44,876 nt of DNA from a virus. Location: the IMG/VR virus record IMGVR_UViG_3300013285_000026, positions 1 to 44,876 of that record. One strand, 5' to 3'. Below the pieces are notes generated by a model. It did not search any database. It worked only from the letters and a program-made list of their open reading frames with translations, and was not told where the DNA came from. The position numbers and the translations under genes are program-made. Below, piece by piece: positions 1-6,746 of the stretch. How positions within the stretch are numbered: position 1 is the stretch's first letter; each line of letters opens with the position of its first letter.

Positions 1-91
1 TGTGTACATACAGATGATGATTTGCATGTTCTTGATGATGGCTAAGATGCATTTTTAAATGACTTAGTTGAAACGGGGTAGGTGCTGACAT
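1..91 (-). CDS. Partial CDS, N-terminus of an unknown His-rich protein
   Basis: An ATG at 89-91 on the minus strand is preceded by a good Shine-Dalgarno (AAAGGA, about ten bases upstream) and stays open for 30 codons to the window edge. The visible N-terminus begins MSAPTPFQLSHLK and is rich in histidine. It lies directly downstream of the holin-like gene in the same direction, with 17 bases between them, so it probably belongs to the same late transcript. I do not recognise the family and most of the protein lies outside the window. Confidence 0.6.
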   Translation of the reverse strand, partial: MSAPTPFQLSHLKMHLSHHQEHANHHLYVH

Positions 92-108
92 GTTTTATTT
101 TTCCTTTG

Positions 109-636
109 TTAGATTGCTGGTTGATCAAAGTCTGGTACAACCTTTTTACCGCTAGCTGTTGTTGCTATTGGTGTTGTCCCCCAGCTTGCTGGTGGTGTAA
201 AACTTGTGCTTGGTGCTGGCGCTGTAGGTGTGCTTCCAAAGCCACCTCCGCCAAAGCTACTTGTTGGTGCTGGAGAACCGAAGCCCCCTGCCGGTGTACC
301 AAATCCTGTCGCAGGTGCGCTAGGTGCTGTAAACCCGCTTGATGGTAATTGTGCTCCGCCATTGTTTGCTCCGCCTAATTTTTCTTGTGTGCGACCGAAT
401 GCCGCAATACCTAAAACTGCACCCATAGCAATATGGAACAATCCAGCACCTTGTAAGGTCAACGGATTCCACTGTGTAATTTGTGTATGGGTAAATGTCT
501 GCAATAGACTCCATAGAATTGGAAATATAACCATGTCCATCATACAGACGACCATGTACATCCAACCCATCATTGGACGCCATTTACTGTTCATCCAATC
601 TTCTTTCTTTTGTTCGCTCGTTACTTCATTTGCCAT
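109..636 (-). CDS. Holin-like membrane protein with FG-rich tail
   Basis: A 175-residue protein with two clear hydrophobic segments, about residues 21-45 (MMGWMYMVVCMMDM...) and 60-80 (GAGLFHIAMGAVLGIAAF). The charged N-terminus followed by a W-x-P-M-x-G-W motif resembles the phage holins annotated as 'holin of 3TMs'. Its inferred role is to permeabilise the inner membrane so that the endolysin and spanins can act. The last 90 residues are low complexity, rich in Gly, Ala, Pro, Thr and repeated FG dipeptides, which is unusual for a holin. The start is ATG at 636 with an AAGGAG Shine-Dalgarno. It is the last complete gene of the lysis cassette and has its own late-promoter-like box at 663-670. 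The lysis role is inferred from topology and neighbours. Confidence 0.7.
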   Translation of the reverse strand: MANEVTSEQKKEDWMNSKWRPMMGWMYMVVCMMDMVIFPILWSLLQTFTHTQITQWNPLTLQGAGLFHIAMGAVLGIAAFGRTQEKLGGANNGGAQLPSSGFTAPSAPATGFGTPAGGFGSPAPTSSFGGGGFGSTPTAPAPSTSFTPPASWGTTPIATTASGKKVVPDFDQPAI

Positions 637-662
637 TTGGTTCGCTCCTTGGGCTATTACTA

Positions 663-670
663 TTATTTAG
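663..670 (-). promoter_or_regulatory. Late-promoter-like box upstream of the holin gene
   Basis: On the minus strand the sequence CTAAATAA lies about 27 bases before the holin ATG and overlaps the TAA stop of the preceding small gene. It is a variant of the T4/cyanophage late box NATAAATA and is identical to the one upstream of the gene starting at 4020. Confidence 0.4.
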
Positions 671-915
671 TACATACTTGCTACATTTACCAGTGCTTCT
701 AAAGCCGCATTAACTGCTATTTTTACTTGTAAATCATGTGCTGATTCGTTAATATTCTTTTCATGGGCTAAATCTTGCAACATTTCCATAAACTCGCCCT
801 TGCTAATTTCTCTATTAATTAGGGCATTTTTTAAATCATTTGCACGGGTAGCTAGATCCTGTAAATCTGGATTGCCTGTATTGAACAGGGCTTCTAGTTG
901 TTGTTCTGCACTCAT
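667..915 (-). CDS. Small conserved-looking protein of unknown function in the lysis cassette
   Basis: An 82-residue, probably helical and cytoplasmic protein with no signal peptide, membrane segment or cysteine. Its ATG overlaps the TGA of the upstream lipoprotein gene (ATGA, 912-915), so translation is probably coupled. It sits between the lipoprotein and the holin gene, which suggests a lysis-related or regulatory job, but nothing in the sequence proves that. I do not recognise the family. Confidence 0.7.
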   Translation of the reverse strand: MSAEQQLEALFNTGNPDLQDLATRANDLKNALINREISKGEFMEMLQDLAHEKNINESAHDLQVKIAVNAALEALVNVASMY

Positions 916-1313
916 CTTGGTTTCTTCCCTATAATGTTTTGTATGGTAACAGCATTACGCTCAATACTGCTAAACTTGGTAGTACAATACATCATGCTAA
1001 CTGGCCCTGTGCCTTTATAACGGTCACTAAGTCCTTTAACAATCTCTGCTAGTTCTGCGCTCATTTTAGTAGCTTCTTCGTTGTGCGGAATACTTTGAGT
1101 ATAGTTCTTCAACTCTACAGTAGTGCGCCAGATGCTATCTACTTCCTCGACTACTTCAGGCTTACCGCATTTGGCGGCCCCTAAGTTTGCTTGGGTACGT
1201 ACACGATTGATCAACATGTATTCGTTGTTGTCAAAGCGGGCCATCATATATGCATCAATCAATGCACAACCGGAAAGGCTCCATATTGCTAAAATTACTA
1301 ATAATTTTTTCAT
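912..1313 (-). CDS. Secreted lipoprotein in the lysis cassette
   Basis: A 133-residue protein with a lysine-start signal peptide and a lipobox, LSGC, giving a lipidated Cys at residue 16. The mature part carries two further cysteines (in AAKCGKPE and MMYCTTK), which could form a disulphide in the periplasm. It overlaps both neighbours by four bases (ATGA at 1310-1313 and 912-915). A second lipoprotein beside a typical Rz1-like o-spanin is extra to the standard two-component spanin set. It could be an accessory spanin or another outer-membrane or periplasmic protein. The lipoprotein assignment is firm, the function is not. Confidence 0.75.
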   Translation of the reverse strand: MKKLLVILAIWSLSGCALIDAYMMARFDNNEYMLINRVRTQANLGAAKCGKPEVVEEVDSIWRTTVELKNYTQSIPHNEEATKMSAELAEIVKGLSDRYKGTGPVSMMYCTTKFSSIERNAVTIQNIIGKKPR

Positions 1314-1573
1314 TTGATGCCCTCAAATATTTTCTTCTGACTGTTGTACCACTGTGTCCACGCATCTATCTTAATTTTACATTCTTGATATTGGCCATAA
1401 TTTTCACTAACGCTACTGACAACTTCGCTTAGTTTAGTAGTGCCTTCGGGGATAGTTTTTAAATCTGGACAAGATGTTTTTAATTCTTCAGGAACTTGTG
1501 GAAAATTCATAGTAACTGGAACAGTACTAGCGCACCCTGATAAACATAATACTAGTGCTATAATATATTTCAT
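1310..1573 (-). CDS. Rz1-like outer-membrane spanin lipoprotein (o-spanin)
   Basis: An 87-residue protein with signal peptide and lipobox LSGC (lipidated Cys at about residue 14), then a short Pro-containing stretch (FPQVPEELK) and CPDLK. This matches the usual form of phage Rz1-like proteins: short, lipidated, and followed by a valine/proline-rich region. The established role is to pair with the inner-membrane spanin across the periplasm and fuse the two membranes at lysis. It lies just downstream of the i-spanin gene with a 4-base ATGA overlap (1570-1573), the normal Rz/Rz1 order. Residues 45-80 could form a short helix for pairing. Confidence 0.75.
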   Translation of the reverse strand: MKYIIALVLCLSGCASTVPVTMNFPQVPEELKTSCPDLKTIPEGTTKLSEVVSSVSENYGQYQECKIKIDAWTQWYNSQKKIFEGIK

Positions 1574-2022
1574 TTCTTACCTCCAGCGGCTTGATTTAAA
1601 ATGCTAATTGCACTTGAATCTACTTTACATTCTGCATCCATTTGCGCGGCCTCTTTAACAATACGCTCTTGTATAACTACTTGTACTTCTTTGACAGTTT
1701 TTACTTTGTCTCTGTATTGTGTTTGAATAACAGTGTTTGTTTCTTTAGATTTAGCCTCTGCCGCTACTACTTTTGCTTCAGCTTCTGCAACTTTGGTACG
1801 CCATGCTAGCTCTGTATCATAACCTCCACGTAACCATACACCCAATATTACTAAGGCAATACCCACTGGTTTAATAAAACCTATGTAGCGTCCGTACATA
1901 GGAATAAATTTGCCAAACCATCCGGCAAACATTCCTGTAACACCTAATGCAATAATAAACCAGTAGACCCAGTTGAGTACTGCATCTGGTATAATGCTAA
2001 ACATCCAAGTAAATTGCCCCAT
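1570..2022 (-). CDS. Rz-like inner-membrane spanin (i-spanin)
   Basis: A 150-residue protein with two hydrophobic segments in the N-terminal half (about residues 18-36 and 50-66), then a long charged Ala/Glu/Lys-rich helix (about 75-130, AEAEAKVVAAEAKSKE) typical of a periplasmic coiled coil. It lies three bases after the endolysin stop codon and overlaps the o-spanin gene. The role inferred from this order is the inner-membrane partner of the o-spanin. Having two membrane segments rather than the one of lambda Rz is a variation. The C-terminus contains one cysteine that could form a covalent dimer. Confidence 0.7.
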   Translation of the reverse strand: MGQFTWMFSIIPDAVLNWVYWFIIALGVTGMFAGWFGKFIPMYGRYIGFIKPVGIALVILGVWLRGGYDTELAWRTKVAEAEAKVVAAEAKSKETNTVIQTQYRDKVKTVKEVQVVIQERIVKEAAQMDAECKVDSSAISILNQAAGGKK

Positions 2023-2025
2023 GGC

Positions 2026-2655
2026 TTATCCTTGTAATACCTGTATTGCGTGTGCGTAATGTTTTTGACGATCTTCTAAACCAAGTGTTCCACCGTTGAT
2101 ACGTTTGGTCATTGTTAAGATGTCGCCGTTGTCGGCAAACTGATTTAAATTGTTTGCTTCCCAGAACCAAGCCGCACTTTGTACACAACCTTCAAAAGTT
2201 GTTAAGTGCTCACTTGCTTCATCTAAACTTTGTTCTGTGCTAGCCGCATAACGACTATAGTTGTCCTTGCCCGTTAACTGGATAAGTCCACGGCCGCAAA
2301 ACTTCCAACCGTCCCCTGATTCTTCTGGACCATTACCCATACGGTTTGCGTATGCTCTGTTGGCAATCTTTTCTGGTTGCTGTGCGTAAGCATTAGCAAC
2401 ATCCATGTTAGGAAAATAACGTGGCCATACTTTACAAAGACTTGCGGCCTTGTAGTTTAAATTTTCTTTAATAGCACGGAAGCCACCACTTTCATGTGCG
2501 CATTGCGCTAAAAATGCAGCCACACGCGGCACTGTATTAATATCATAGTCTGGTAGAATTTCACAAAGTGATTCATACCAATGGTCCAAGTTAGGGTTAC
2601 CTGGAATAATCTGTGCTAGTTTTTCTTTAGTAAAGTTAAATTCAAAATCCGACAT
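2026..2655 (-). CDS. Endolysin, GH19 chitinase/lysozyme-like
   Basis: From the ATG at 2655 the product has 209 residues and starts MSDFEFNFTKEKLAQIIPG. GH19-type features are visible: QCAHESGGF with the catalytic-type Glu following His, the later KFCGRGLIQLTGKDNY motif typical of phage GH19 endolysins, and TKRINGG near the end. It is expected to cut the glycan strands of peptidoglycan. I prefer this start to a longer in-frame one at 2736 because it has a GGAGAAAG Shine-Dalgarno and aligns with the family N-terminus; the longer form would overlap the previous gene by 95 bases. No signal peptide is seen, so it needs the holin for export. It is the first gene of the lysis cassette. Confidence 0.85.
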   Translation of the reverse strand: MSDFEFNFTKEKLAQIIPGNPNLDHWYESLCEILPDYDINTVPRVAAFLAQCAHESGGFRAIKENLNYKAASLCKVWPRYFPNMDVANAYAQQPEKIANRAYANRMGNGPEESGDGWKFCGRGLIQLTGKDNYSRYAASTEQSLDEASEHLTTFEGCVQSAAWFWEANNLNQFADNGDILTMTKRINGGTLGLEDRQKHYAHAIQVLQG

Positions 2656-3385
2656 GTGCTTTCTCCAATATAAGTGCATGGTTATTTTTTTCAAAGACGT
2701 ATTGATTACCGATTTTAGTGATATTAAAATCTCCAATGTACTTGGTTAAAAATAAAGACTCTGACATGTCTTTACCTTCTAATCGTATCGCTCCGGTTAT
2801 CGAATCATAAATGTCATATTTGTTTCCAAAATCGACAATTTTAAGTTCGATAGGGTCTTTGTATATACGTTTAAATTTAATGTTTTCTCCTAGTAAACTT
2901 ATGTCATCGACATAACTATCTCGGAAAAAATTACTAAAATTGTTTAACGTACTTTCTTGTACCTGCTGATCGTAACTGTTAGGATCGACAGGAATTTTAC
3001 TAGATAAATTTTCTTCTGTTGCTTCGACACTTTTGAATTCTTTGTGATAACGAAAACGTACATCTTCCATACCGGTAATCTTTTTAAGACCATCGACGAG
3101 TTCTACAATTTGTTCTGCAATATGTTTATTACGTTCTATTTCTACAAACACGCGATATTTGCCATCATCCATTTCACCGCTGGTAGCTTCTGCATCCATA
3201 ACAAATTGATAACCCATTTCGAAGAATCTTTCTAAGTCATCAGCAGGATCTTTGCTTTCCACAGTAAATGACAGCACACAGATATCTCTATCGTTGCCAA
3301 TTTTACTTTTATGCGAATCGATATCAAAAACATTTTTTACTAAATGTTTTAAATCATTAGGTCTTAATGCTTCTGAAATATTCAT
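2642..3385 (-). CDS. Conserved phage protein of unknown function
   Basis: A 247-residue soluble protein, acidic, with no signal peptide or membrane segments. The first half alternates hydrophobic and charged residues like a mixed alpha/beta domain (DICVLSFTVE, YRVFVEIER). The C-terminal third is beta-rich (IELKIVDFGNKYDIYDSI, NITKIGNQYVFEK). It starts one base inside the stop codon of the Ala/Pro/Gly-rich gene upstream and overlaps the endolysin start, so the three are probably expressed together late. Its setting beside lysis genes and a late box suggests a virion or assembly protein, but I cannot name a family. Confidence 0.7.
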   Translation of the reverse strand: MNISEALRPNDLKHLVKNVFDIDSHKSKIGNDRDICVLSFTVESKDPADDLERFFEMGYQFVMDAEATSGEMDDGKYRVFVEIERNKHIAEQIVELVDGLKKITGMEDVRFRYHKEFKSVEATEENLSSKIPVDPNSYDQQVQESTLNNFSNFFRDSYVDDISLLGENIKFKRIYKDPIELKIVDFGNKYDIYDSITGAIRLEGKDMSESLFLTKYIGDFNITKIGNQYVFEKNNHALILEKAHVGF

Positions 3386-4020
3386 TATGCTGGTGCTCCT
3401 GCTGGTGCTGGGCCTCCTGGAGGAGCTCCCATTGGTGCTCCAGCTCCACCGCCTGGAGTAGGTGCCCCACCGCTACCACCAGGTGCCCCACCCATTGGAG
3501 GTGCGCTTGGCATTGGACTAATTTGTTGAGCGGCATTTGTATCTAATGGAGTTGGGGTATTAGTTTTCAATCCATCAGCTCCCATTTCTTCACGCATCTT
3601 GTTCATGTAACCTTTGTATACATCAAACACTAATTTTTTAGGCATAGTTACTTCTACTACCCAAACTGGTTTGCGATCTAACTTGCCTTTCTTTGTACCT
3701 GGGCGAATGTCTTCCGGCTTGCGTATTTTACGTGCTTCTAACAAATGACTTTTTTGATATGTAATGCGGCATCCTAATTCTAGCAATCTTTTGCCTGCTT
3801 CTGGGTCTGGCATTTTATCTTTTGGCCACATAAACCCTGCTGTGATCCAATGACGATCAACACGCGGCCCATAGGCTAATTCACCATCGATCCAGTTTTT
3901 AAATACGTACATATCCATTTCGTCTAGCACACGCTCAAAGTCTTTTAAAGCGGCTAGATTACTATTGTTTTCGTATAGTTCTTGAACGTTTTGTATCACG
4001 TCTAATATGTCATGGTGCAT
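3385..4020 (-). CDS. Conserved phage protein with Pro/Gly/Ala-rich tail, unknown function
   Basis: A 211-residue protein in two parts. Residues 1-150 form a charged globular domain with a Trp-rich middle (KNWIDGELAYGP, DRHWITAGFMWP). The last 60 residues are almost entirely Pro, Gly, Ala, Met and Ser (GGAPGGSGGAPTPGGGAG), a probably disordered tail. It is the first gene of the leftward transcript that runs to the lysis genes and has a CTAAATAA late-type box about 25 bases upstream. I take it as a late, possibly virion-associated protein; the exact role is unknown. Confidence 0.7.
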   Translation of the reverse strand: MHHDILDVIQNVQELYENNSNLAALKDFERVLDEMDMYVFKNWIDGELAYGPRVDRHWITAGFMWPKDKMPDPEAGKRLLELGCRITYQKSHLLEARKIRKPEDIRPGTKKGKLDRKPVWVVEVTMPKKLVFDVYKGYMNKMREEMGADGLKTNTPTPLDTNAAQQISPMPSAPPMGGAPGGSGGAPTPGGGAGAPMGAPPGGPAPAGAPA

Positions 4021-4180
4021 AATGTCTTCCAGAGTTTTCTATACTTATTTAGCTGGTTCAAAACGATAACGTATTAGTTTATTATTCTGTATATTCGTTA
4101 AATAATAGTGTAGGACCTCTGTAGTTATCAAGGGCGGTCACTACAAGTCTTACTTTTTTATAAGAGTAGGAGCAAACTAG
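4021..4180. promoter_or_regulatory. Divergent intergenic region between leftward late genes and phoH
   Basis: This 160-base gap separates two divergent genes and must hold promoters for both. On the minus strand the box CTAAATAA at 4045-4052 fits a late promoter. For phoH an AGGAG Shine-Dalgarno lies eight bases before the ATG; I see no convincing TTGACA/TATAAT pair on the plus strand. No RNA gene is seen here. Confidence 0.45.
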
Positions 4181-4900
4181 ATGAGTAAACAACGAGTGAA
4201 AAAGCGTTTTACATCAGAAGTTAATATCATTGATTTTCAGCCGTATCTTCCGGCAAAAAAGCAACGTGTGAGCATTAATGCACGTAACGCTAATCAGAAA
4301 CTATATCTCAGTAAATTGTACGCAGAGCATACTAGCATAGTACTTGCTATTGGCCCTGCTGGCACGGGTAAAACCATGTTGGCTGTACAGTACGGAATTA
4401 AATTGTTTCAGGAAGGGAAAGTTGATAAGATCGTGGTAACAAGACCCGCCGTGTCCGTAGATGAGGATTTAGGCTTTTTACCAGGCGACTTAAATGAAAA
4501 AATGGCGCCATGGACAAGACCTATATTCGATGTATTGGGCGAATATTATCAGAAAAAAGAAATAGCAAATATGCTGGAGGAAGGTACTATTGAAATAAGC
4601 CCGCTCGCTTATATGCGAGGACGTACATTTAAAAACGCATACATAGTTGCAGATGAAATGCAAAATGCCACGCAGAATCAAATGAAAATGCTACTAACCC
4701 GTTTAGGAGAGGGTTCCAAAATGGTAGTGACAGGCGATCTAGCACAAGCAGACCGAGTGAGCGATAATGGTCTGATTGATTTTTGCAATCTACTCGAACA
4801 AAAGGAATATTTGGAACATATCGACATCATTCGATTTGACGCCAAGGACATCGAACGCCATAATGCCGTGAAGGAGGTGTTAGCGGTTTATGGAGAATAA
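4181..4900 (+). CDS. phoH: PhoH-like ATPase
   Basis: A 239-residue P-loop ATPase with Walker A GPAGTGKT at residues 58-65 and Walker B with following Asp-Glu (IVADEMQN, about 155-162), plus the conserved VTRPAV and MRGRTF stretches of the PhoH family. PhoH proteins are widespread in marine and other phages; in bacteria they are linked to phosphate starvation and possibly RNA metabolism, but their phage role is not settled. It is one of only three plus-strand genes in the window, has its own Shine-Dalgarno (AGGAG), and ends at a bidirectional terminator. Family assignment is certain. Confidence 0.95.
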   Translation: MSKQRVKKRFTSEVNIIDFQPYLPAKKQRVSINARNANQKLYLSKLYAEHTSIVLAIGPAGTGKTMLAVQYGIKLFQEGKVDKIVVTRPAVSVDEDLGFLPGDLNEKMAPWTRPIFDVLGEYYQKKEIANMLEEGTIEISPLAYMRGRTFKNAYIVADEMQNATQNQMKMLLTRLGEGSKMVVTGDLAQADRVSDNGLIDFCNLLEQKEYLEHIDIIRFDAKDIERHNAVKEVLAVYGE

Positions 4901-4925
4901 AGTAGCGATACTTTAGATTGTCAAC

Positions 4926-4947
4926 AAAAGGGCCTACGGGCCCTTTT
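4926..4947. terminator. Bidirectional Rho-independent terminator between phoH and the dCMP deaminase gene
   Basis: GGGCC (4930-4934) and GGCCC (4939-4943) form a stem closed by the loop TACG, a very stable UNCG-type tetraloop with C-G closing pair. AAAA before it pairs with TTTT after it, giving a nine-pair helix and a T-run in both directions. It ends phoH on the plus strand and the deaminase operon on the minus strand. The deaminase stop codon (4934-4936) lies within the hairpin and loop. Confidence 0.9.
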
Positions 4948-5386
4948 TTACTTGTGTGACTTCAATTCCCGATTTCTCGAGAAACGTAACGCCACCAGTA
5001 TCCCTATAAGCGTCACGATATAGAACGTGGCTAATACCGCTTTGGTAGATAAGTTTGGCACAGTCCAAACATGGAGCATGGGTAATAAACATAGTAGCAC
5101 CCAGACCAGATTCGTTAGACTTAGCAAGTTTCGCAATGGCGTTAGTTTCTGCATGTAATACTTCCGGTTTAGACTTTAATATAGTAATTGGCTCATCGTC
5201 GCCGTTATCTTCATAAATTTCATATTCGCAATCGTTATCCCAACCGCTTGGCATACCGTTATAACCAATACTAATAATGCGATCATCCTTGACTACAATA
5301 GCACCAACGTGCAATCGTCTGGCATGACTAAGCTCTGCGAATGTCTCCGCAGTTTTCATATAAGCATCGATTAATCGGTGTTTCAT
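4934..5386 (-). CDS. dCMP deaminase
   Basis: A 150-residue zinc-dependent deaminase that converts dCMP to dUMP and so feeds dTMP synthesis. Visible residues: GYNGMPSG at 41-48 (substrate loop), the HAE motif at 78-80 with zinc-binding His78 and catalytic Glu80, and PCxxC with zinc-binding Cys106 and Cys109. The Cys/Asp-containing insertion DNDCEYE at about 50-56 is typical of the T4-type dCMP deaminase. It is the last gene of the early operon and overlaps the clamp-loader stop by four bases. A T4 cd-type enzyme is the best match. Confidence 0.95.
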   Translation of the reverse strand: MKHRLIDAYMKTAETFAELSHARRLHVGAIVVKDDRIISIGYNGMPSGWDNDCEYEIYEDNGDDEPITILKSKPEVLHAETNAIAKLAKSNESGLGATMFITHAPCLDCAKLIYQSGISHVLYRDAYRDTGGVTFLEKSGIEVTQVKKGP

Positions 5387-6300
5387 AGATTAGCAATTCT
5401 AATAAGTGTTGCGGCCAGGTTGATTTCTGGATCAATTACTAATGTATGATCTACTAGGCCTTGTTTGATGATGATAATGGCTTTATCTTGTAGTGCAGGA
5501 TCTTTACTAACAATTTCGATATTGTCATACATCCACCGATAAATCTCGCCCATCTCTTCTGGTCTAGCTTTGTTGCATAGTAGTTTACGTGCTTCTTGAA
5601 TCTTACCTGCTTTAAACAGTTCAACCATTTCAAATTTGTAATCTAAACTACCTGCATCTTCTTTATGCGGACTGTGCAGTTGTTTACTATTGGTATTTTG
5701 TTGTAGCAAGTTGATACACTTACGCAAATCCGGATAAGTAGAACTAACATACAAGTCCAGTGTTTCTAAATCAAATTCTACTTCTTCTTCTCCCAAAATA
5801 GTTGCCGCACGAACTGTAAACTCTGTTTGATCCAATTTAGTAAAGTGAAACTGCTGACAACGACTATGTAATGCTGGAACAACCATGTTTGCATTGTTAC
5901 AAGTTAGGATAAATCTAGCGTATGCTGAATATTGTTCAATAATACCTTTCAAACTGTCCTGCGCTTGCGGGCTTAGTCGATCTGCTTCGTCTAGTAGCAC
6001 AACTTTAAATGGGCCCCATGCAATACTACTGATAAACGGAACGATTTTATTACGGATAAAATCAATACCAGTTTCCCGGCTTGCATTAACTTCCAATAAA
6101 TCGGCAGATTCGATACCAATTTCATTGACTAAAATCTTAGCCATAGTAGTTTTGCCAATACCAGGAGTACCACTTAATAGTAGATGCGGAATACTCTTTT
6201 CAGTTACCCAGCTTTCAACTTGTTTGCGCTGTGCGCTATCACGCCATACATATCCTTCCAACTTAGTTGGACGATATTTGTCTACCCATAATTCAATCAT
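5383..6300 (-). CDS. Sliding-clamp loader ATPase subunit (gp44-like, RFC small-subunit type)
   Basis: A 305-residue AAA+ ATPase. It starts with the WVDKYRPTKLEGYV motif typical of T4 gp44 and RFC small subunits, then Walker A GTPGIGKT (44-51), Walker B DEAD (104-107) and the SRC motif (146-148) that senses ATP in the neighbouring subunit. The C-terminal 100 residues form the collar domain. It loads the phage sliding clamp onto primed DNA for replication. The gp62 and gp45 homologues are not in this window. It overlaps both neighbours by four bases, so it is translationally coupled to the 74-aa protein and the deaminase. Confidence 0.95.
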   Translation of the reverse strand: MIELWVDKYRPTKLEGYVWRDSAQRKQVESWVTEKSIPHLLLSGTPGIGKTTMAKILVNEIGIESADLLEVNASRETGIDFIRNKIVPFISSIAWGPFKVVLLDEADRLSPQAQDSLKGIIEQYSAYARFILTCNNANMVVPALHSRCQQFHFTKLDQTEFTVRAATILGEEEVEFDLETLDLYVSSTYPDLRKCINLLQQNTNSKQLHSPHKEDAGSLDYKFEMVELFKAGKIQEARKLLCNKARPEEMGEIYRWMYDNIEIVSKDPALQDKAIIIIKQGLVDHTLVIDPEINLAATLIRIANL

Positions 6301-6521
6301 TGTAAATTTGGCCTTTCAAATGTTTTAACTTTATCTCTGCTTGCTGAAATGTTATCAACAATGCGATTATAATCATCTTCGCTCATTGCACTTTTGTAAA
6401 TGGTTAGTGCCTGTGCCATCATAATGGCGGCAACTTCCATAGGACTATGCTCTATGCACATGTGATCTGCGAATTCTAAAAATGTGCCGTACAATCGCTC
6501 CAATTGCGTGTCTGTATTCAT
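6297..6521 (-). CDS. Small conserved phage protein of unknown function
   Basis: A 74-residue, probably all-helical soluble protein (RLYGTFLEFADHM, MEVAAIMMAQALTIYKSAM). It has a GGAT Shine-Dalgarno and is read between the 46-aa membrane protein and the clamp loader, with an ATGA overlap to the latter. The operon context suggests a role in early DNA metabolism or replication, without further proof. I do not recognise a named family. Confidence 0.75.
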   Translation of the reverse strand: MNTDTQLERLYGTFLEFADHMCIEHSPMEVAAIMMAQALTIYKSAMSEDDYNRIVDNISASRDKVKTFERPNLQ

Positions 6522-6530
6522 TGTATATCC

Positions 6531-6671
6531 TTATAAAATACTAAGTAGTGAATGTAAATCATAGCCAACTAAACAGGCCCAAAACATAGCCCATCCAAAA
6601 CGGTACTCATCGTATTCTCGTTTGGCAAAATAAACTGCTACTAAAGTTAAAACTACGGTTAGTAAAAACAT
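6531..6671 (-). CDS. 46-residue membrane protein, first gene of the replication operon
   Basis: ATG at 6669-6671 to TAA at 6531-6533. The product starts MFLLTVVLTLVAVYFAKRE, one membrane helix followed by positive charges, then a second hydrophobic stretch (WAMFWACLVGYDL). It has a strong Shine-Dalgarno (AAAGGA, six bases before the ATG) and lies a short leader downstream of a near-consensus sigma-70 promoter (TTGACT-17-TATAAT). Nine bases separate it from the 74-aa gene. The good start signals and placement make it a real gene despite its size. It may be an early host-takeover or membrane protein; function unknown. Confidence 0.75.
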   Translation of the reverse strand: MFLLTVVLTLVAVYFAKREYDEYRFGWAMFWACLVGYDLHSLLSIL

Positions 6672-6689
6672 ATAAAGTCCTTTTTGCTT

Positions 6690-6718
6690 ATTATATAGAA
6701 AAAAATAGGGCTAGTCAA
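6690..6718 (-). promoter_or_regulatory. Sigma-70 type promoter inside a terminator
   Basis: On the minus strand, TTGACT (6713-6718) is followed after exactly 17 bases by TATAAT (6690-6695). This is 11 of 12 consensus bases. The -35 hexamer is made of the loop and one stem base of the upstream terminator hairpin. Transcription would start near 6683, just before the Shine-Dalgarno of the 46-aa gene. Confidence 0.85.
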
Positions 6719-6728
6719 TAGCCCTATT
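6704..6728 (-). terminator. Rho-independent terminator after the GroES-like gene
   Basis: AATAGGGCTA (6704-6713) and TAGCCCTATT (6719-6728) form a perfect ten-pair stem with a five-base loop. On the minus strand it is followed by a run of seven T. It lies about 20 bases past the stop of the GroES-like gene. Confidence 0.85.
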
Positions 6729-6746
6729 GCTCGAATAGTAAGAAAT

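Noticed and set aside
82-670. Frames on both strands within the holin gene region (82-342, 165-362, 206-670, 320-583)
   Set aside because: They are by-products of the repetitive Gly/Ala/Pro-coding tail. The minus-strand frame 109-636 has the ribosome site and membrane helices.
4021-4180. tRNA or other RNA gene in the phoH intergenic region
   Set aside because: No cloverleaf, TPsiC-like arm or strong stem was found. The gap is adequately explained by divergent promoters.
4948-5154. Frame inside the dCMP deaminase gene (minus strand) with leucine-rich product
   Set aside because: It lies in another frame of a gene with all catalytic residues present and has no ribosome site.
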